Both the position numbers and the translations under genes were made by a program. From Cryptomeria japonica (taxonomy: Eukaryota > Streptophyta > Pinopsida > Cupressales > Cupressaceae), in the NCBI RefSeq assembly GCF_030272615.1, contig NC_081405.1, forward strand, positions 605,906,677 to 605,970,676: a DNA stretch of 64,000 nt. Direction: 5' to 3'. Below the pieces are notes generated by a model. It had not been told where the DNA came from. It did no database searches and worked only from the letters and a program-made list of their open reading frames with translations. Position 1 is the stretch's first letter; the number at the start of each line of letters is the position of its first letter. Positions 46,290-57,404 of the stretch are shown piece by piece.

Positions 46290-46800
46290 AAAAGAGTGGA
46301 TTGAGGATTCCCATCTTTTTGAGACCCCTACTTTTAGACATTTAGGGAAGCTTGTTTGGACCATTTTGGTGATAAGGTGGTGCATCACTTCACTCATAGT
46401 TGGTGTAGGGACCTTATGGTGATTGGTTAGGGTTTGTGTGAGCTCCAATCTATTTTTAGCTACCAACATATTCCTTTGAAGGCTTTTTCAGATCATTTTA
46501 TTTTGGGGTTGTCCCTCTTAGGTTTGTTTTCTAGCTGCTTTGTCTTTTTCCCTGCTTTGTTAGCCTACTTTTCCTCATCTACGGGCTTCAATCTATAATT
46601 CTAAATTGATCCCAAATATTAAAATATTCTTTCGGCTTTTGATTTAAAATAAGATTCTTACTTTGGATAACCTTTGTAAGCATGAATTTTATCTTGTTAA
46701 TAGATGCCCTCTTTGTTGTATGTAGCTGGAGAGTGTTAATCGTCTTTTCCTGGATAGTTATTTTTCCAGATAAGTGTGGTCTCTTATCTTGGCTAATTGG
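46290..46800 (+). pseudogene. LINE ORF2 remnants: endonuclease end and RT zinc-binding region
   Basis: In shifting plus-strand frames, KAFSDHFILGLSLLG (near 46480-46520) resembles the SDH motif that closes APE-type endonucleases. Then NKILTLDNLCKHEF and NRCPLCC (near 46650-46720) match the zinc-binding 'zf-RVT' segment that follows RT. About 1.5-2 kb of RT normally lying between them is absent, so an internal deletion is inferred. Confidence 0.45.
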
Positions 46801-47590
46801 AATTTTAATTGGGTCTTACCTTCCTCTACTGGGAAGATTCCAGTCTGAATGGTCCCCTCTTCTTAATTCAACTTTGGCTTTCTTGTGGTCTTTGGTTATG
46901 CCTCATGTGGATTGGGGGATCTAGAAGGAGAGAAACACCTGTATCTTTAGGGATGTTCTTCTCCCTCCTAAGGTGGCGTTTCATAAGATTTGCAAGGCTA
47001 TAAAGGAAAATTTCCATAGTGGTATTAAGGAGGTTACTCCTGCCTCGTCTCTTGTGTATGTCTCTTATTTTTATTGGCACAATGCTATTAATTGGGGTTT
47101 ATTTTGATATTTATAGACCTTTGGGAAAGGTTAATTCATTTCTAATTAGTGTTAAATTGTCTACTCCATATTTTAGTTGGGTTAAGGTTAATTTTGATGG
47201 GGCGGATAAGGGAAATCCCGGTCCAGCTAGTTGTGGGGGGTATTGAGAGATGATTATGGAAGGATCCTTTCGATAGTGGAATTCATTTTGGGAATCAAGT
47301 CTAACCACTTGATTGAGCCCTTGAATAATTTTCATGCCATCAAATTGGATCAGATCTTGGATTCTAGAAGGTTTAGATTGAGAGTGGTTCACTCAACACC
47401 ATTAATTGTTTAAAGGGATCTCATACTCCAAGTTGGTCTGTTGAATCTTTGATTAAGGATACCTTAAATCTTATCCAATATTTTGATAATATGTATATTT
47501 ATCATATTTTTAGGAAAGGTAATTCCCTTGCAAATTCTTTCACTAATATTAGTTTTTTACAGAGGGATTTTTTTAGAATGGGATTGACCC
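46801..47590 (+). pseudogene. LINE ORF2 RNase H domain
   Basis: A linker with MPHVDWGI, a stop in place of Trp, then KERNTCIFRDVLLPPKVAF matches the typical 'WGIWKERN.R.F' phrase before plant LINE RNase H. The domain opens at 47170 with SWVKVNFDGADKGNPGPASCGG, split here as VKVNFDGADKG and NPGPASCGG, which contains the first catalytic Asp. It ends near 47535 with YHIFRKGNSLANSFTN, the H.R.GN..A C-terminal motif. Several frameshifts occur. Confidence 0.65.
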
Positions 47591-47849
47591 TCTTCTCCCT
47601 AAAGTTGAGGACATTATCAAACTTGATATTATACATGGTGGTTAACTTATCTTGGTTTGTGTGGGTGATTATGTTTTTCACCCTATCCTTTCTTGATTAT
47701 TCAAGATGTTTTACTTATTGTACTTGGGTGGTTTTCATCCTTGGTGCTTATTGGATAATTATTATAACATGGATGGTGGGTGATATTGGTACCCAGTTTT
47801 CTAGTTTTCAAATTGTTTTGTTTCAAAGAGTGGTTTTGTGGGCTCTAAT

Positions 47850-49440
47850 ATGACTGTTCTATTGAAGGGTTATTTGTGGGGATGACCTTTCTCTATTATT
47901 TTGTGTGCGGGCTCAATCATGGGAGGTGAGAGACAATCACAAGAACCCATTTCCTATTGTGATGTATTCACATGAAAAAGGAAATTTGGTGGATTTTGGC
48001 TAAGGGTGACATTACACCCTCTATGGAGCATCTTCATGACTATGACTCTAAGGTGAAAAACTCTTCCACAAAGGGTGGAAGAACAAAAAGATTAGCATTG
48101 GCAACAAAAAATATTCTAAGTCCATGGTGTATTATTTTATGAAATAAAAGGAGGGGTTGAAGCTTGTTAAGAATTTGAATGGAGGTTACCATATAGATTG
48201 CCTTAAACCCCTTTGGATGAGTGTGGTTAAGGTCCTTATGTAGTATTTTAATTTGGATGGGAAGTTTACTACTATCCATAGATATAATTTTTCTCTGCTT
48301 AACCACTTTAGAGTCAAGCTTTTGGTTTCATTTTTGTTCTACCTCTTGTCATCCTTGGAAGACAATATAAAGGAACACAATTAGAAGCACATCAACCCTT
48401 TTCTTCATGAGGGCTTGATCCTTTTGATTGTGGAACATTTCAAAGCCCTCATGTCCCCTAGGGGTAAATGTCATGTTTCTACCCCTTCACATTTGGTGAA
48501 CATAGGGTTTGAAGTTGAAATAGATATGAATATACAGAAGGGGAATGATGATTCAGAGGATGAGGACTAGGGAATAGACAATGATTCTTCCTATAAGAAG
48601 AACACGACCTATGTGTCAGAGGACGAAAAAAAAGAGAATTACCTTCTTAGGGATGAAAAAGGAAGAAGATTGTGCATGATTCTCCTAGTCAGGTTGATGA
48701 GGAGTTAGATGCTGAGGACACAAGGGATAACAAAAATTTGGAATGAGAGAATTTAATAGGTAGAGGGGAAAGCTCCTTGGGAGTGGCCCCTTCGTCTCTA
48801 TTCTCTAATCGTGTTGATGAGGATAGAACTAATCATCTAACCTTTCCTAGAGACCTACAAAATGACTCTCTTTTCCTTGGGAGTGAACCTGAAAATCTCC
48901 CTAATCTTCTAGATATTGCCAGGGATGCCACAATAGACTAGCTTAGGATTTCCAAATGGTTGTTTCTAGAAATGAATCAGGTTAATACTAATATGTAATC
49001 TATTAAAATAGAGTGGTTGCATTTGATAAGGGTGATGGTCGAGCTTCCTTTGGGGCTGGTGTTGGCAATGTGATTTTAGATGAGGAAAAAACTAGAATGC
49101 CTTCTATCCTTGAAAAAATTGTCAAATATGTAGCTCACTTGAAGACAAACTATTAAGGTAGGCTAGGGGTTCTTCAAGCTAAGATGAAGAGAATTGATGA
49201 TAATCTTGCTAATTTAGTTAACATGATCTATATAATCAATCACACTAGGGTAGAAGGGATTAAAACCCTTATGAATCATTGGTATAATGTGTAGGCTTTG
49301 AAGTTTAGGGGAAACATTGTAATTGATCTTGATTTGGATGAGAAGAGCAATTAGGCTAAGGATGATAGTGGGGGTCCATTAACGTGGACTTGTGGGCATG
49401 TCAAGAAGACTAGGGAGAAGGCAAAGTTTGAATTGTAATA
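47850..49440 (+). pseudogene. LINE ORF3, third copy
   Basis: It follows RNase H by about 260 bp. It reads SWEVRDNHKNPFPI (near 47910; copy 1 has IWEVIRKDSNPLPA), GWKNKKISIGNKK (48075), NLDGKFTTIHRYNFSLLNHFR (near 48250-48310, here split by family columns) and LHEGLILLIVEH (48405). An acidic linker and a coiled coil with KTREKAK near 49420 follow. The order matches copy 1 end to end. Many stops; the oldest of the three. Confidence 0.6.
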
Positions 49441-49613
49441 TATGTGATAGTTTTTCATTGTTTTCTTTTGTTGGCATGTTGTTTTAGAGGTTTATCCTTT
49501 GGTTGCTTTTTTTGGGGGGTTGAGTTGTTGATTGTATGTGTTTTTTCTATTTGCATCTCTTTGTAATTAGGATTTAATGGTCCCTTCAAAACATATTTTT
49601 CCTTAATAAAAAA

Positions 49614-49741
49614 ACAAATACCTTGTACCATAAAAAAATGACCTATTACCTTTGTTGGTCTAGGACAAGAACATGCATTACATTGAATGTGTCTCTAATG
49701 ATTATCATTAATGGTTTTTCCAAGTTCGTCTTGTTCAACAA
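49614..49741. repeat. Remainder of duplicated unit B
   Basis: CAAATACC.., GACCTATTACCTTT and GAACATGCATTACATTG align to 45688-45850 of unit A, resuming where the LINE insertion ends. Confidence 0.6.
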
Positions 49742-50385
49742 TACTATGATATCTTTCAAAGTAGAGAGCCTCAATATGTAGAAAATGAAATTAATGTTTC
49801 AACAATTTATTGGTGTAAGCTATAATTTTCCATGGGTTGGATGTTTAAAAAATACTTGAAAATAAAATAATCACGTGATGAAAGTATATGTTTTTCTCAC
49901 TTTTGATCCAAAATGTAAACACGTAAAAAATGATCATACTCAAAATTACATAATTTTAATCTAATATTGATTTTATTGAACCACATTTGATTGAATAGTA
50001 CACTCCATATAAGACTCACTATTATTGTACATAAGTTCAAAATGAGTATGTGTACATGTATTTCTCTTCAGTTTATTTAATTTATTGATGGATAATTGAT
50101 GCTCACATGTCAAAAGAAAATGGAGTGATGTAAAATCAAGATGACTATCATTTTCACACAAAATTAGTATCATGTGACTAGAAATAACATTGATTTTTAT
50201 TTCTACCATGTCTATGGATTTGTTATCTTCTTCTATGGGGTAATTATTGTGAATTATATTTGTATGATGTAAATTTATTCAAAATAATTTGTAAGGATGA
50301 TTTTTATGTGAATTAATTCAATTCCTTAGATAAATTGGTAAATTTCCAATTCAATCACTATCCTATGCTTATTCTCTTTTTTAAT
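49742..50385. other. No gene seen
   Basis: AT-rich; no ORF beyond composition artefacts and no boundary seen. Confidence 0.35.
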
Positions 50386-50780
50386 AATTTATGAGGCCAT
50401 CTCGAGATAAAAGGTTTATGTTAATGTGAGAATATTATAGCTTATAATTAACTTAGATTTTTTCCTCAACCTATACTATTCTTACTCCTTGAGACACACG
50501 GTCTTAGATAACTTATAATTTATGAGGCCATCTCGAGATAAAATGTTTATGTTAATGTGAGAATTTGTATAGCTTATAATTAGCTTATATTTTTTCCTCA
50601 ACCTATACTATTCTTACTCCTTGAGACACACGGTCTTAGATAACTTATAATTTATTAGGCCATCTCAAGATAAAAGGTTTATGTTAATGTGAGAATTCAT
50701 ATAGCTTATAATTAACTTAGATTTTTTCCTCAACCTATACTAGTCTTACTCCTTGAGACACACGGTCTTAGATAACTTAT
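50386..50780. repeat. Three tandem copies of a ~131-bp repeat
   Basis: Units begin near 50391, 50522 and 50654 with AT(G/T)AGGCCATCTC(G/A)AGATAAAA and end with TGAGACACACGGTCTTAGAT. They differ at a handful of bases and by a few small indels. Non-coding. Confidence 0.9.
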
Positions 50781-51501
50781 CATAAGTAAGAGTAAATAAT
50801 GGATTATTGAAAACCTCTCAAGTGATTTAAACATATAGGTAGACTTTATCAAGTGTTAGTAAGTTGACAATATTTGCCTATTTGAATTGGATTCATTTGA
50901 TTATTTTTCATTTTCTTTAGTTTGAAATGTCAAAGTGTAGGCATACATTTTCTTAGACAAAAAAAGTATCTGATATATTTTTCCTACCTTTTTTTATTTT
51001 TGTTGATTTTTTGAATTTTAGTTTTTAAAAAAAAAAATTAAGTGAATGATAATATTAAACTAAAACTAGACTAAAATTCATCTAAGGAAGAGGAAGAAAG
51101 TGATTCTAAAAATTAATTGAATCTTTCCTTTTTCTACTAAATGTGATGAAATTTAAGAAAATATAAATAATCATATATTATAGGCTAAAAAAGGCTAGAA
51201 AATTATTTGTTTTGGGATTTTTGGAATGAGATCCTTTAATTTTTCATGTAAGAAAAGATATATGTGAATATTTTTTTGTTTTTCAAGTTTTTAATATACA
51301 CATATAATTATTCCAATGAAGAAGTTAGTAAACAATATTCTTTTCCCTTTTCAATGATGGTATGTGCAAAAATTAGATTGATCACACAACCAAAAGGAAA
51401 TAAACACAAAGGAAATAAATCATAGTGGTTTATGCCAAGAAAACCCTTTTAGAAGAAAATTGCTACCATTTAGTGAAAAATTGAGGTAGAAGCATCTAGG
51501 G
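50781..51501. other. No gene seen
   Basis: AT-rich flank between the tandem repeat and the decayed Ty3 element. Confidence 0.35.
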
Positions 51502-52241
51502 TGTAAGAAAAATCTTGCATCACGAATTTTTTTTTTTTAATTTTTCAATAAGGGCAAAAAATGGCAGTGTTAATATTTTTAGTAAGTTTATGTTTGTGCA
51601 CATATGAACCTAAAAAAATACCCCATGGAGTACAACTGAATACAATGTGAATGGTGAAAGAATCATCTCAATATCTTGGGGGATTCAAGAGATATTAAAG
51701 TTTTTATTCTAGGAAATTTCTCCAATGTGGTTTTAAATGCATTTTTGAGAGCCTTAAAAGCCTCAAATCGGCTTGAAAGTTACCCTAGGACAATTCATCA
51801 TTCTAGATCTCTTCATGTGCTTTCTAGATATATATAATTATTGAAGATCTAATAGTTGGATTGAAAGTCTTGGCTCCCAAAAGTTGTACTAGTAAAATCA
51901 AAATTTCCAATTTTCAATAAAATATCTTCTTGAGTGGGAAAATGGACAAATAGACATTTGGTGCCCAAAATGTGGATTACACTTTCTAGAACATTCTAGG
52001 TTAGCTACAAGTTGTAGATAAAGAAGGTGAACACAATTCACAAAGGTTAGGTCAAAGGGGAGATTGTGGTTCTAATTTGCAATTTATTTTAATTAGAAAG
52101 ACCATGTGGTTGTAGTTCACAATTTGTTTGAATACTATAATTTCATTGAGATAATAGAAAGAAGGTGTTTATTTCTTACATTGTTTATTTATTTATGATG
52201 AATTTGTGTGCTTGGGTTTTTAAAGGGAGTACCCATCATCA
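51502..52241 (+). repeat. 5' LTR of chromodomain-type Ty3 element
   Basis: It starts TGTAAGAAAAATC and ends near CCCATCATCA. The primer-site-like TGGTATCAGA follows at 52244-52253. Ends are approximate. Confidence 0.6.
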
Positions 52242-52559
52242 AGTGGTATCAGACAATTTTTTTTTGTGTAAATAGATCACAAAAGGTGAGGCAATTTAAA
52301 TCAAGGATATGGTTGTGTGTCTGTGAGACAAGTGAGAAAAATGCCTCCATAAAGGAACTATGGTGGAATAAATGCTATTGTGATAAAAAAGGGGTTTAGA
52401 GCTTTCTAGAAATAATTTAAATCAATACACGATGATTTGTGTAGGGGAGTTGATGTAAGAGGAAGAGATGAAAGTGAAGATGAATCTAAAGGAGAGAAGT
52501 TTCAAAGAAGAATAAGTAGCAATAGATCTTGAAGAAGATATATTTTTGAGGGACATTTC

Positions 52560-53130
52560 AAAGATTGGAAAGAGGCCAAATATTGAAGTGCAAATTTTTT
52601 GGAAACCTTTATCTACAAGAGTTAACTTACTCTAGATTAATAATATGGAGGAGCATTTTGAGTATGATGAAGTAGAAGATCCTAAGACAATAAAGTTTAA
52701 AGAAATGAAGCTAAAAGGTCATGAGCTAGTATTTGATGGAAATATGTTCAATTGGAAAGAAATAGAAAAAGGAAAAGATAACATAAAAAGATGAGATTAG
52801 ATGATGGATGAATTAAAGAGATAATTCATTCATATTGACTATGGGATTGATTTGCTAAAGAAGATGCAAGGGTTGAAGCAAGTAGGAAAATATGTCAAAG
52901 AGTAAATAGAAGGGTTCTATTAATTCTTTATTATAATAATTCATTCAAAGGCCAATAAAGATAAAGTTTCCAATTACATAAATGGGTTGAAGTTGAGATT
53001 TCAAGAAGAATTGAGTTTGGTAATAGTTTCTACCATTGAAGATGCATATCAATTTTATTTGAAAGTATCTAATATAAGATGAAAAAGGTATATGAGAGCA
53101 AGAAAAATGAAAGAGGTCATGGTGGAAATA
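52560..53130 (+). pseudogene. gag of chromodomain-type Ty3 element
   Basis: The frame shows VGKYVKE, EGFY.FFI and SNYINGLKLRFQEELSL, then a STIEDAYQFYLKV helix. This is the layout of the Ty3 capsid domain (Retrotrans_gag). Several TAG/TGA stops interrupt it. A knuckle is not visible. Confidence 0.5.
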
Positions 53131-53399
53131 CTAGTGGATGGTTTGATGGAGGAAAAAATAAAAACTAGAAGAAGAATGAAGAATCTAGTATTAGTCAAAA
53201 CCAGAAGGGAAATAACAATTGTGCTATCCTTGTGATAAAAATATTGGAGATCAAAGAGGAAGAGGAAGGTTTGGATAAGAATGTTGAGCCTTAAGATTCT
53301 AAAGATCACGAAAGAGGAGATATTCTTGTTACCAAAAGAGACTTGTTGAATTAAGATAAATAACCAACAGAGAGGAATAATTTATTTCACATAAGATGT

Positions 53400-53740
53400 A
53401 AGTGTGAAGGTAAAGTTTGAAATGTGATTATTGATAGAGGTAGTACAACTAACCTTGTTTCAAAAGAAATAGTTAGTAAGTTGTATTTAGAAAAAAATAG
53501 GTATCCAAATCCATATTGGATTTCTTGGTTACAAAAGGGCCATAAAGAGAAATGAACAATGTCTAGTAAAATTCAAGATAAACAACTATCATGATGAGGT
53601 ATTGTGTGATACTATGCCCATGGATATTTATCATATGTTGTTATAGAGATCATGGTAGTTTGATTGGCATGAAGTTCATTATGGACATTCCAACACCTAT
53701 CCCATGTCAAAGGATGGAGTTTCTCATAAATTGAAATCCC
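53400..53740 (+). pseudogene. Retropepsin of chromodomain-type Ty3 element
   Basis: VIIDRGSTTNLVSKEIV (near 53424) corresponds to the usual IDGGS..N.AS active-site region. CDTMPMDIYHMLL (near 53610) corresponds to CDVVPM...LLLGRPW. D-R-G replaces D-G/S-G. The order and distance fit the family. Confidence 0.55.
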
Positions 53741-53959
53741 TAAAAGAGGTGGACAAAAAGGTATACATAGTAATGTCATAATCTATTTAGTTGATGGTAC
53801 AATTTTTTTTGAAGGTATGAATCACAAACATGTGTTATACTTTGATTATTAGAGTTGATAGAGAAGATGATAAAGAGATACCTATAGAGGTTTAAAATTT
53901 GTTGAATGATTTTCATGACTATGTATGTATGAAAATGTGCTTAAGGGTTTGCCTCCACT

Positions 53960-54690
53960 CAGAAAGATTATTCACCAAATGGACTTGAATAGTGTAGCCA
54001 ATTTTATAAATAAGGCTACCCATTGAATGACTCTAGAAAAGAATAAAGAGTTGAATAGACAAGTGCAAGAACTATTGTGGAAGGCGTTGATTTGAGAGAT
54101 TTTGAGTCCATGTGTAGTTTCTGTATTACTATAGATAAAGAAGGATGAATAATGGAGGATCTGTAAAAACTCTTGAGCTATCAACAAGATTACCATCAAC
54201 CATACATTTCCCTTGCCAAGGACGAATGACATTATGGATTGTTGGAGTGGAGTTGAGTACTTCATGAATATAGATGCGAAGAGATGATATAACTATATTT
54301 GTATTAGATAAGGGGATGAATGTAATACAACTTTCAAAATAAAAAAGGGCTTATAAGAGTGGTTAGTCATGACTTTTGGGATAACCAATTCACCGAGAAC
54401 ATTCATGTGTGTCATGAATGAGGTATCAAATGAGTTATTGGGAAATTTTTTTATTATTCAAGAATAATATTTTGATTTTTAGTAAGACATTGGAGGAGAA
54501 TCTAATGCATATATTTAGAGGCTTTGAGAACTTAAGAGAAGAGAAGTTATTGATTAACCTAAAGAAGTGCAGTTTTTTGAAGGAGTTAGTGTACTTCATA
54601 TTTTTTGTCTCAGTAGATGGTTTTAATGTGTACCCAAATAAGGTGAGGGTGATCATTAAATGACCTACCCCTAATTGAAACAATGAAAGG
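53960..54690 (+). pseudogene. Reverse transcriptase of chromodomain-type Ty3 element
   Basis: Readable motifs in several frames: SPCVVSVLLL, a WRICKNS..INKIT segment, FPLPRTNDIMD, YFMNIDAK, DECNTTFKIKKGL.EWLVMTFGITNSP.TFM, then an 81-codon open part (54418-54663) with HIFRGFENLREEKLLINLKK. These follow the Ty3 RT order. The YXDD box is degraded (near 54460). Confidence 0.65.
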
Positions 54691-54729
54691 GGACAAAAAA
54701 GAGTTTAAGTGGACTTCAAGAGTAGTGTA

Positions 54730-55130
54730 GAGTTTTGACATGTTGAAGAAACCTATTTTGACACTTCTAGATCTTAATAAGAGCAATATTGGATTGAGGG
54801 TAATAAGAGCAATATTGGATCAAGAGGGTAAACTTATATCTTATTTTAGAAAAAAATTGGATGATTCCAAGAGCAAATATTTTGTTTATGATCAAGATTT
54901 TTATTCTATATTTTAGGCATTGAAGAAATGGAAACATTATCTATTGACAAAAGAGATTAATTTGTTTATTGGTCATTGAGCTTTATAGTATTTGAATAGT
55001 CAAGTAAAACTGAATCACGGTATTTAAAATGGGTTGAGATTTTACAGAATTACATTTTTGATTTTTAAAACATACGAGTGGAAGGTCTAATAGAGTTTCA
55101 AATGCCTCGAGTAGAAGGGAAAATTTGTTG
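54730..55130 (+). pseudogene. RNase H of chromodomain-type Ty3 element
   Basis: Frames show RAILDQEGKLISYFRKKLDD, SKYFVYDQDFYSIF, ALKKWKHYLLTKEINLFIGH and YLNSQVKLN. These match the 'QEG.PIAYFS.KL...YDKEFYAI..AL..W.HYL' pattern of Ty3 RNase H. Confidence 0.6.
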
Positions 55131-55349
55131 ACATATATGCACATTGAATTCATTGGGTTCAATGAACTCAAGAGTTTGTATCCTAAGGATCTTGATTTGG
55201 TGAGTCTTGGAGAGCTTGCATGGATCCTATTAATTTAGATAGGACAAGGTGCTTGGTTTTTATAATACAAGATGGTATGTTATTCAAAGGAAGCTGATTG
55301 TGCATTCCAAAGAGTTCCATGAGGGAGAACTGAATTAAAGAGAAGCATT

Positions 55350-56200
55350 GTGGATGATTAAATTGACACTTTGGTCAAGATAAGACCATTTCTCTTGTTA
55401 GTGAGCTTTATTATTGGATACACTTGTTGTATTTGAAGAAAATTGTGTAGAGTTGCATGGTATGTCATATGAAAAAATGAACAGGAAAAAATATAGGACC
55501 ATATATCAGCCATTACCTATACCAAAGAGGTCACATTAGGAGGATTTTAATATATATTTTTTTCTTGGTATACCAAGGAATCAAAGAGAACATGATTCCA
55601 TTTTTATGGGAGTGGATAGATTATTGAAGATGACACATTTTATTCCTTATAAGAAGACTACTGATGTTGTTCATGTTGCAAAGTAATTAATAAAAAAGGT
55701 GGTAAGACTACATGGTCTATCAAAGAACATAGTTTTAGATCGAGATACCAAATTTGTTGGCATTTTTGGAGGATATAATGGAATAGTTTGAAGACAAAAT
55801 TGAATTTTATTTTTGTAGATCATCCATAGGCCAAAGGCTGGATAGAAGTGGTGAATAGGAGTTTTGGTAACTTGCTAAGATACTTAGTAGGAGATAAGCC
55901 CAAGGGATGAGATTCGGTTTTACCGTGGGAAAATTTTTATCACAACAATTTTATTAGTAGGAGCATTGGTAAATCACCATTCTAGATTGAATATGGGAGT
56001 AATCCTAGAAATGCTTCAATATCAAGGAAGATGAAAAAAGAGAAAATAAAAGTGCCAAAGATGAAGACTTTGAAATGCACCTAAAGAATTTGCATGAAAA
56101 GGAAAGGAATAATATTAATAAGATGAATATTTAGTACAAGGCTAAGGTAGATCAAAAGAGGAGATTTAAATAATTTTAGATTAGAGATGAAGTTGTGGTT
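55350..56200 (+). pseudogene. Integrase of chromodomain-type Ty3 element
   Basis: A zinc site reads HFGQDKT..LVSELYYW with CMVCHMKK. The core shows HDSIFMGVDRLLKMTHFIPY, KTTDVVHVAK, VVRLHGLSKNIVLDRDTKF and IEYGSNPRNA-like downstream. Catalytic D positions are recognisable; the E region near 55830-55860 is broken. Confidence 0.62.
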
Positions 56201-56429
56201 CACCTAAAAGAGAGAGGTTTCTAGTGGAAATATATAATAAATTAAGGATAAATAAATTTAGGCCATGCAAAATCTTGAAGAAGCATGATTCAAGAAATCC
56301 TTATTAGGTAGAGTTGCTAAGTGAACTAAACATTTCATTCATGTTTAATATTTTAGATTGGACAAAGAATTATGAAGGAGGCATTTAAGACCAATTAATA
56401 GAAGGACAGTGGAATATTCTAGCCCCTAC

Positions 56430-56580
56430 TTTAGAAAAGGATATAGAAGACATCTTCGATATTTGTGTGGGTAGAAGCAAAAGAATCAATTAGTATGATG
56501 AATATTTTGGTAAATGGAAAGAAATACCTATTGTAGATTCATCATAGCTATCTAAGGAAGAGGTTAAACATCTTGTTTTT
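56430..56580 (+). pseudogene. Chromodomain at the integrase C-terminus
   Basis: DIEDIFDICVGRSKRIN, then YDEYFGKWKEIPIVDSS and LSKEEVKHL, fits the chromodomain pattern 'I.DILD.R..R......EY.VKWKG.P..DATW', with the central F.KWK kept. Chromodomains steer Ty3 integration to marked chromatin. The TGG of the ATW position is lost. Confidence 0.55.
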
Positions 56581-56653
56581 TCTCAGAACACTTGAGATAT
56601 GACAAGCTCACTTCTCAAATTACCTTGGTTTTTTGATACGAGATCATCTAGGG

Positions 56654-57400
56654 TGTAAGAGAAATCTTATATCAACCAAAAACATTATCTAATTTTTCAA
56701 TAAGAAATAAAAATGGTAGGATTAATATTTTTAGTAAGTTGGTGTTTGTGCACATATGAACTTGAAAACTTAGCTCATGGAGAAAAATTGAAATATAAAG
56801 TGAATAGTGAAAGAATCATCCCAATATCATGTGGCATTCGAGAGATATCATATGTTTAGTTCTAGTAAATTTATTCAATACATCCTTAAATGTAATTTTG
56901 AGTGCCTTATAAGCCTTGAATGAGCTTGAAAGTTGGATGAATTCAAGGTTATAAATCTCTTCAATATATTTTTAATGATGTATAATGATTGAAGATCCAA
57001 TGGTAAAATTGAGATTTATAGCTCCTAGAAATTGTACTACCAAAATAATTTTTTTAAATTTCCTATAAAATATCTTCTTGAGAAGAAAAATGGAAAGTTA
57101 GATTATTGGTACCCAAAATGGGGGTTACACTTTCTAGAACATTCTAAGGAGGTTACACATTGTAGATAAAAAAGGTGAACATGGGTTATAGACTACAATG
57201 CAGAGGGTAGATTATAGTTCTAAGTTGAAGACTATTGTAATCAGAAAGCACATGTGGTTGTAGTTTGTAATTTTTTTGAATGTTGTAATTTCATTGAAAT
57301 TATAAAAATAGTGTGTTTCCTTCTTGGATTATCTGTTTATTTCTCTATTGTCGTTATGTGTTTAGTGTTGGCCATTTAGAGGAATTGATTATGTATTGCA
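56654..57400 (+). repeat. 3' LTR of chromodomain-type Ty3 element
   Basis: It is related to 51502-52241, with a similar length (~747 bp). It abuts the next element's LTR at 57405, so its exact end is uncertain. Confidence 0.58.
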
Positions 57401-57404
57401 TTGA

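Larger units (their letters stand above)
46290..49613 (+). mobile_element. LINE copy 3: endonuclease end, zinc/RNase H region, ORF3, tail
   Basis: It is inserted within the duplicated unit B, which gives its limits by comparison with unit A. The plus strand has an endonuclease C-terminus (SDHFILGLSL), a direct jump to the zinc-binding region, an RNase H domain, ORF3 and a GGTCCCTTCAAAACATAT-TTTTCCTTAATAAAAAAA tail. Most of the RT is missing. No clean target duplication remains. Confidence 0.65.
51502..57400 (+). mobile_element. Decayed chromodomain-type Ty3 LTR retrotransposon
   Basis: LTR-like stretches 51502-52241 and 56654-57400 share a start (CATCTAGGGTGTAAGA) and many phrases (TTAATATTTTTAGTAAGTT, TTTGTGCACATATGAAC). 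Between them, plus-strand frames read gag, protease, RT, RNase H, integrase and a chromodomain, the Ty3 chromovirus order. Stops and frameshifts are dense throughout, so no ORF above about 85 codons survives. This is an old copy. Confidence 0.75.

Noticed and set aside
53055-54265. Minus-strand ORFs of 84 and 97 codons
   Set aside because: They lie opposite the decayed Ty3 gag and RT frames and show no recognisable domain.
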